This document shows, piece by piece, positions 63,926 to 64,000 of a DNA stretch of 64,000 nucleotides. The notes under the pieces are model-generated. The model did no database searches. It saw only the letters and a program-made list of their open reading frames with translations, and was not told the origin of the DNA. The stretch is from Tyto alba (lineage: Eukaryota > Chordata > Aves > Strigiformes > Tytonidae), in NCBI RefSeq assembly GCF_018691265.1, contig NW_024881316.1, forward strand, positions 23,909,819 through 23,973,818, in the 5' to 3' direction. The first letter of the stretch is position 1; each line of letters begins with the position of its first letter. The position numbers were made by a program, and so were the translations under genes.

Positions 63926-64000
63926 TTTGTGATACAATAATTTAGAGGAATAGGTATGGTGCTTGTCTTTTATGGTCTTTCAAGTCTCAGGAAGGTGACC
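63926..64000 (+). other. COL21A1: COL21A1 3' UTR (start only)
   Basis: 75 bp after the stop codon, to the window edge. No AATAAA or ATTAAA hexamer is present, so the polyadenylation site lies downstream. Confidence 0.8.

Noticed and set aside
1..64000. tRNA, rRNA, snoRNA or miRNA genes
   Set aside because: I scanned for tRNA B-box-like motifs, box C/D pairs and strong hairpins by eye and found nothing convincing. A covariance-model search would be needed to exclude small RNAs in the introns.

Overview
The window is a piece of a vertebrate genome, almost certainly a bird. It is AT-rich, with tiny exons in kilobase-scale introns. The interspersed repeats I can recognise are CR1 LINE pieces and ~1.1 kb solo retroviral LTRs of a type common in bird genomes. 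There are no bacterial genes, operons, rRNA or CRISPR arrays.

One gene fills the window on the + strand. I assembled 22 exons (16..63925) that join in frame into 1,587 nt, encoding the C-terminal 528 residues of a FACIT collagen plus a TAA stop. I identify it as COL21A1 (collagen alpha-1(XXI)). The grounds are the exon order, the cysteine-containing linker before the collagen region, the [16 protein letters not shown] non-collagenous segment between two Gly-X-Y blocks, and the C-terminal GICDPSLCF...DPFRKGPNY tail. The signal peptide, VWA domain and laminin-G/TSPN domain must lie upstream of base 1. The polyadenylation site lies beyond base 64000.

Layout: exon 1 (linker/COL start) is at 16-99. 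Exons 2-9 (collagen triplets) lie between 2408 and 22984. An 18 kb intron 9 separates exon 9 from exons 10-17 (40953-56979). Exon 18 (147 bp) closes the long collagen block. Exons 19-20 carry the non-collagenous NC2-like segment. Exons 20-22 carry the short C-terminal COL1 block and the NC1 tail. Introns are phase 0 through intron 18 and phase 1 for introns 19-21.

Mobile elements: a complete sense-oriented solo LTR in intron 8 (19227-20301) with a perfect 5-bp target duplication; a complete antisense LTR of the same superfamily in intron 9 (25554-26685) with a 4/5 target duplication; an LTR end fragment in intron 6 (16887-~17013); and CR1 pieces in introns 8 and 16, with a weaker candidate in intron 4. 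The two full LTRs form an inverted pair bracketing exon 9.

I did not find an undescribed biological system. The most interesting items are a Gly-to-Ala break in a collagen triplet, a GC-AG intron, the inverted LTR pair flanking exon 9, a perfect 24-bp palindrome in intron 19, a 54-bp tandem duplication in intron 9, and an intragenic CpG-rich patch. Short open frames elsewhere look like chance frames in intron sequence.
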